A stretch of 7,417 nt of DNA from JBBRUG01 sp038247995 (GTDB lineage Bacteria > Chloroflexota > Chloroflexia > Chloroflexales > Chloroflexaceae), in NCBI GenBank assembly GCA_038247995.1, contig JBBRUG010000305.1, positions 1-7,417 on the forward strand. Direction: 5' to 3'. Made by a program: the position numbers and the translations under genes. Below, piece after piece: positions 4,416 to 7,417 of the stretch (position 1 is its first letter; every line of letters begins with the position of its first letter). Below the pieces are notes generated by a model. It had not been told where the DNA came from. It saw only the letters and a list, made by a program, of their open reading frames with translations, and made no database searches.

Positions 4416-5596
4416 CACCCCAACGCAATGGCCGTAAACTCCACCTCACTCGGCACATCCGGCGCCACATACATCACCCGCGCCTCCAGATCGAGCACGA
4501 TCCCACAGACACTCTCGCCGCGATCGACCGGCGGCAGATCGCGGTTCGGCGAGCGGCAGATGCAGCGCGGCGCGTTTTCGCGATCGCGCAAGATGGCCTG
4601 GAGCGTCGGCACGTCGATCCGTCCGGCTGCGGCCTGGAGCAGCTCGGCGGCGCGATCATAGCGTTCGTATGAGGTCGAGATCGGCTCGTGCGGGCACTCA
4701 TCAGCGCCGGCGGCGGCATCGACGCAGTGGTTCGCGTGCGCCAGTAAGCCGTCTTCGGGCCACACTTCGGCTACGCCGGCGGGAGTAAGTTCCAGGCTCA
4801 CCAGATCACCGGCCGCGCTCGCCAGTGTCACACACGACGAGCCGGCCGGCAGCGCCATGTCGGCTACGGCGCGCGCCGCAGCAAAACTAGGCGCCTGGAG
4901 CATCTTGCGTAGCAGCACGTGAACGGGCATGCCCACTTCGCGACCGTCGCTCTGCGAACGCAGCAAATTCAGCCCAACCGCCACGCCCGCGCTGTTGATC
5001 CCGATCTTCGCAACCATTCCAGCCTCAGTCATGGTCAGAATCGACGGTTCGCCGGGCGCATGGACGCGCAGCAAGACGCAGGCGTCGCGCTGATCACCCT
5101 GCCAATCCCACGTCTGGGCCAGCAGGGTGCCACCGTGAGTTGTGGTAGCAGGTTGCGCCGCTGCAGTGGTGCATTCGCCGTCGTCGATTGGATTGGCGCC
5201 GAAGCTGGCAACCGGTGCAACGTCTTCATCGGCGTGTTGCGGTACGCCGCGCGCTCGGTTGCCGGCCAGGGCTGCCGGGCCGTTGGGGTGGGCGAAGCCA
5301 GTCGGCACGCCAGCCATCAACTCGGTACGCACATTCAGCGCCAGGATCGCCGCGAAAGGTTCGTCGGCGCCATCGGCGATGCCGCGCATCTCCTCCAGCA
5401 GATCGGGGGCGATTTCCACCAGCAGGGCGCGATACCGCTCGGCTTCGATCTGCACTGCCGGCCAGTCGAGGCCACGCCGGTGGGCAAAGAGCCGGGCGTA
5501 GCTGGCGATGCTGTGGCGCACGCGCGGGGCGGCGGCGGCCCCATACTGGCGGCCCCGCTCATATGGCGTGCCGCTGACGGTGATCTCGGGGAACAT
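4415..5596 (-). CDS. C45-family autoproteolytic acyltransferase/hydrolase
   Basis: The 393-residue product resembles the peptidase C45 / isopenicillin N acyltransferase family of Ntn-hydrolases. These are made as one chain and cut themselves so that a cysteine becomes the N-terminal nucleophile; they then hydrolyse or transfer acyl groups on amides. Supporting features are the N-terminal helical segment GTPYERGRQYG (9-19), EEMRGIADGA (68-77), LALNVRTEL (85-93), and GECTTA (140-145), where C142 is the expected nucleophile and E141-C142 the cleavage point. Downstream come TWDWQ (162-166), TEAGMVAKIGINSAGVAVGLN (190-210) and HANHCVD (287-293). There is no signal peptide, so it is probably cytoplasmic. 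Residues about 101-137 form a low-complexity insertion just before the nucleophile. The start at 5596 is preferred to an upstream in-frame ATG at 5818 because of AAGGAG at 5607-5602, the TATAAT box at 5641-5636, and the family-like first residues. The substrate cannot be told from sequence. Confidence 0.85.
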   Translation of the reverse strand: MFPEITVSGTPYERGRQYGAAAAPRVRHSIASYARLFAHRRGLDWPAVQIEAERYRALLVEIAPDLLEEMRGIADGADEPFAAILALNVRTELMAGVPTGFAHPNGPAALAGNRARGVPQHADEDVAPVASFGANPIDDGECTTAAAQPATTTHGGTLLAQTWDWQGDQRDACVLLRVHAPGEPSILTMTEAGMVAKIGINSAGVAVGLNLLRSQSDGREVGMPVHVLLRKMLQAPSFAAARAVADMALPAGSSCVTLASAAGDLVSLELTPAGVAEVWPEDGLLAHANHCVDAAAGADECPHEPISTSYERYDRAAELLQAAAGRIDVPTLQAILRDRENAPRCICRSPNRDLPPVDRGESVCGIVLDLEARVMYVAPDVPSEVEFTAIALG

Positions 5597-5601
5597 TGGC
5601 G

Positions 5602-5607
5602 CTCCTT
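5602..5607 (-). promoter_or_regulatory. Ribosome binding site for the C45 hydrolase
   Basis: Read leftward, AAGGAG stands 5 nt before the ATG at 5596. It decides the start in favour of MFPEITV and against a longer in-frame reading that would cross the promoter and the purine-rich repeat. Confidence 0.8.
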
Positions 5608-5635
5608 CTCGCTGAGGGGGTGGGTACGTAACTGT

Positions 5636-5641
5636 ATTATA
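5636..5641 (-). promoter_or_regulatory. -10 box, TATAAT, for the C45 hydrolase
   Basis: Read leftward, a consensus TATAAT lies about 40 nt before the start codon at 5596, giving a leader of about 33 nt. The -35 region is poor (CTTTCC at 17-bp spacing). The gene can thus be transcribed independently of the Calx-beta gene upstream of it. Confidence 0.6.
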
Positions 5642-5670
5642 GCGTGGAAAGCAGCGCGGGAAAGGCAAGG

Positions 5671-5689
5671 GGGACAAGCGGACAAGGGG
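5671..5689. repeat. Purine-rich octamer repeat, GGACAAG
   Basis: GGACAAG occurs at 5672-5678 and 5680-5686 with an 8-bp period, inside a longer G/A-rich run (about 5658-5702). It lies upstream of the TATAAT box of the C45 gene, in the 252-bp gap after the Calx-beta gene. A near match occurs in the mutL linker at 3504-3523. Confidence 0.6.
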
Positions 5690-5820
5690 CTGGCGGGCGA
5701 AAAGAAGGCGAGCTATGTTACTAGAGCACTGAGCAGCATGACTGAACTGCTGAGGCCACTGAACTGGGTAGCGCGCTGCGCTCGCGCCTGGTTGTGCAGG
5801 CTCAATCGATCTGAGCAATG

Positions 5821-5841
5821 CTGTAGGCCGCCGTGCGGCAG
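5821..5841 (-). terminator. Hairpin after the Calx-beta gene
   Basis: GCCGC (5827-5831) and GCGGC (5835-5839) make a perfect 5-bp GC stem with a 3-nt loop, with possible outer pairing of CTG (5821-5823) and CAG (5839-5841) as an alternative. It begins 8 nt past the stop codon of the leftward gene. There is no T run, so factor-independent termination is uncertain. Confidence 0.35.
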
Positions 5842-5848
5842 CTAACCA

Positions 5849-7417
5849 TCATTCGCCAACGACCACAAACCCCCGGCGCACAAAGTTATGCCCGCTGGCA
5901 TCGGTGGCAATTGCCTCAAAGAGGAGGGTGGCCGGTACTCCCGGCGCGGTTTGCACCCGGATGCTCAGATCGTATTGCGTGCCTGCGGCGAGCAGATTCA
6001 TGCCGGGCAAGTTGGGATCGATGCGGTATGCGCCATCAGCTTCGACCGTACAGCCTGCGCATTCAAGCAGGCTTACCCCATACGGCAACATAAAGCGTAC
6101 AACCGAGTTATATGCCGCCCCGGCAGTGGCGCCAGCGGCGGTATTGCGTAGCGTAAGCGCAAGATCGTATGTGTCAATTCCTGCTGCAACGGGCGCGGCG
6201 ACGATTAAATCAAGCGCAGGTGCCGGCGGTGGAATGAGATACACCGGCACGCCGGTTTGGCCCTCCTGGATCATATGGTTCTCCGTCGGGCTGGTATTGC
6301 AGGTTACGATCCGCCACCAACCGGACGGCGGATCGGTGATCAGATCGCCGCCGCGTTCCGTTGTCGTGCCGCCGTTCCATAGCCCGCTGCCCGAAGCTGT
6401 GCCGGTGATGCCGCCGCTCAGCGCCAGCGGATCGTAGGCTGCACCGGGCGGGTAGTAGCGTACCCGTGGCACGTATGGCGGATATGGCGGATATGGCGGA
6501 TATGGCGGAGCGAGGTTGTTATCCAGATCATAATTATGGAAGCGGATCTCCGCCTGCCCCGGCGCGACGTACTGATAGAGCGTAACACAGTCGTTAGCGT
6601 TGCCTACCGGCGCAAGCCGGGTCGTGGCCTGTTGTAGGCCAATGGCGATCTGACTGCCGGGGCTACCGCTGAGGGTTGCCGCCGGGCCACCAGCAACATC
6701 CCAGCCCACCTCTAGCCCCCAGCCGTTGGTATCGTTGGTACTCACGGTTGAGCGGAGCAGGAAGCTCCCGCAATCACCGGCAGCCAGGGTCGTGAAGGGC
6801 GCCGTCGGATCGGTCGGCGCTGCGGTGTAAGTCTGTCCCTCCAGCGGCGTCAGACCAGTAAAGCCATCGGCATAGCTCCAGCCCGCCGGCAGGCGGTATA
6901 ACGTAAAGGTTGTGCTATCGAGCGTGCCGCGCTGCGTATCCATTGTTGGGTTAAGGTCGCTGATCGCCGGGCTGGTCAGGTACACGGCCACGCCCGGCGC
7001 ACCGCTGATACACGGCACATCAAAACGCGCATAGGTGGCACTGTTGCCCCTATAGGCATAGGCATAGTAGTAGGCATAGTAGTTCCAGTCGCTCCCGATG
7101 AAAGTCGGGCCGGCGGTATGCAGGAAGGTCGGATCGTTTGTACGAATGACCGTCGGATCGATAATCGTGATGGTCGCCAGTGCGCCATCAGTGCGAATTG
7201 TTGCGCCGGAGGCGTTGCTGAGCGCAATCGTGATCGTCTCTGGGTCGGCTTCAGGAATGGCATCGCCCAGGATGGTGACAGTGAAATTCTGCGCGATCTC
7301 GCCGGGCGTGAAGGTGAGTGTGCCGCTGGCGCTCAGGTAATCGCTGCTGAGGGTCGCAGTGCCGCCCACAGTTGCATAATCAACCGTAACCGGATTGCTC
7401 ACCGGCGCGCCCAGGCG
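5849..7417 (-). CDS. Calx-beta surface/secreted protein, 3' part
   Basis: The reading frame is open to the right edge of the window, so only the last 522 residues are seen. Residues about 1-88 form a Calx-beta domain: VTVDYATVGGTA, SSDYLSASGTLTFTPGE, then DAIPEADPETITIAL, where the acidic residues are those that bind calcium in this family. A middle region of extracellular, Thr/Ser/Tyr-rich beta character follows. It has a tyrosine-rich stretch NYYAYYYAYAYRG (112-124) and a PPY repeat (304-315). The last 120 or so residues resemble DUF11/CARDB-like surface beta-sandwich domains (ALDLIVAAP to the end). There is no C-terminal LPXTG, PEP-CTERM or transmembrane anchor, so attachment, if any, must be at the missing N-terminus. 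Several cysteines (such as PCISG, GDCGS and LECAGC) suggest disulfides. An apparent GTG start at 7402 is inside the Calx-beta fold and is rejected as the true start. A structural or adhesive role is likely; the exact function is unknown. Confidence 0.85.
   Translation of the reverse strand, partial: RLGAPVSNPVTVDYATVGGTATLSSDYLSASGTLTFTPGEIAQNFTVTILGDAIPEADPETITIALSNASGATIRTDGALATITIIDPTVIRTNDPTFLHTAGPTFIGSDWNYYAYYYAYAYRGNSATYARFDVPCISGAPGVAVYLTSPAISDLNPTMDTQRGTLDSTTFTLYRLPAGWSYADGFTGLTPLEGQTYTAAPTDPTAPFTTLAAGDCGSFLLRSTVSTNDTNGWGLEVGWDVAGGPAATLSGSPGSQIAIGLQQATTRLAPVGNANDCVTLYQYVAPGQAEIRFHNYDLDNNLAPPYPPYPPYPPYVPRVRYYPPGAAYDPLALSGGITGTASGSGLWNGGTTTERGGDLITDPPSGWWRIVTCNTSPTENHMIQEGQTGVPVYLIPPPAPALDLIVAAPVAAGIDTYDLALTLRNTAAGATAGAAYNSVVRFMLPYGVSLLECAGCTVEADGAYRIDPNLPGMNLLAAGTQYDLSIRVQTAPGVPATLLFEAIATDASGHNFVRRGFVVVGE
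6474..6509 (-). repeat. Four 9-bp repeats encoding PPY
   Basis: TATGGCGGA is repeated four times without change (6474-6482, 6483-6491, 6492-6500, 6501-6509). On the coding strand this gives (Pro-Pro-Tyr) four times, residues 304-315 of the visible fragment. It forms an extended, proline-rich spacer between surface domains. The in-frame unit and perfect identity suggest length can vary between strains. Confidence 0.92.
7055..7084 (-). repeat. Short repeat encoding the Tyr/Ala-rich stretch
   Basis: A 12-bp unit starting GGCATAGTAGT occurs at 7061-7072 and 7073-7084, preceded by a half unit GGCATA at 7055-7060. On the coding strand it gives NYYAYYYAYA just after the Calx-beta domain. The unit is in frame, so it can expand or contract without breaking the gene. 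Confidence 0.75.

Noticed and set aside
4353..4587. Two GCGATCGC octamers (4353-4360 and 4580-4587), like cyanobacterial HIP1
   Set aside because: Two copies in this length of GC-rich sequence is only slightly above chance, and the gene content does not suggest a cyanobacterium.
5291..5310. Another copy of the CAGTCGGC octamer inside the C45 gene
   Set aside because: A single copy in ordinary coding sequence (GVPTGFA), expected by chance and not tandem.
5800..5816. Inverted repeat GCTCA and TGAGC
   Set aside because: Only five pairs with a 7-nt loop and no T tract; such pairs are common by chance in a gap of this size.
4919..5845. 308-codon rightward frame opposite the C45 hydrolase
   Set aside because: It is antisense to conserved C45 motifs and crosses that gene's promoter; its composition (Arg-, Gly- and Ala-rich) is typical of shadow frames.

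Overview
This is a bacterial chromosomal segment, GC-rich in its genes, with five protein-coding genes and an unusual amount of short tandem repeat in the gaps between them. The gene style (a membrane-anchored PP2C phosphatase, a nuclease-type MutL with a long low-complexity linker, a C45-family hydrolase, a Calx-beta surface protein), together with 7-8 bp intergenic repeats, suggests a member of the Chloroflexota, probably class Chloroflexia. That placement is an inference from style; the window holds no rRNA or other phylogenetic marker gene.

Layout. Bases 1-457 contain no convincing gene. They hold an octamer array (1-88), a small heptamer array (144-170), a candidate promoter flanked by two identical 8-bp palindromes (230-277), and a second, 15-bp-period array (281-443) that runs almost to the Shine-Dalgarno of the first gene. 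Three genes then read rightward: an unrecognised 179-residue protein (458-997), a PP2C-type Ser/Thr protein phosphatase with one transmembrane helix (1170-2186), and mutL (2305-4251). The phosphatase and mutL each have an extended -10 promoter motif just upstream. Two genes read leftward: the 3' part of a Calx-beta surface/secreted protein (7417-5849, its 5' end lies outside the window) and a C45-family autoproteolytic acyltransferase/hydrolase (5596-4415), which has its own TATAAT box. mutL and the C45 gene converge on a 163-bp gap holding a small hairpin, heptamer repeats and a REP-like palindrome.

Functionally the genes do not form one pathway. The phosphatase should act in Ser/Thr phospho-signalling at the membrane, MutL in strand-nicking mismatch repair, the C45 protein in an unknown amide hydrolysis or acyl transfer, and the Calx-beta protein at the cell surface.

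The most notable material is non-coding. The octamer array and the 15-bp array share the same core in opposite orientation (CAGTCGG versus CCGACTG, ten and nine copies), so they form a long inverted pair around the promoter and its palindromes. If that promoter is real, the 5' leader of the first gene consists almost entirely of repeat. Related short repeats recur in the other gaps and in the mutL linker. I found no CRISPR array, mobile element, defence locus or RNA gene.
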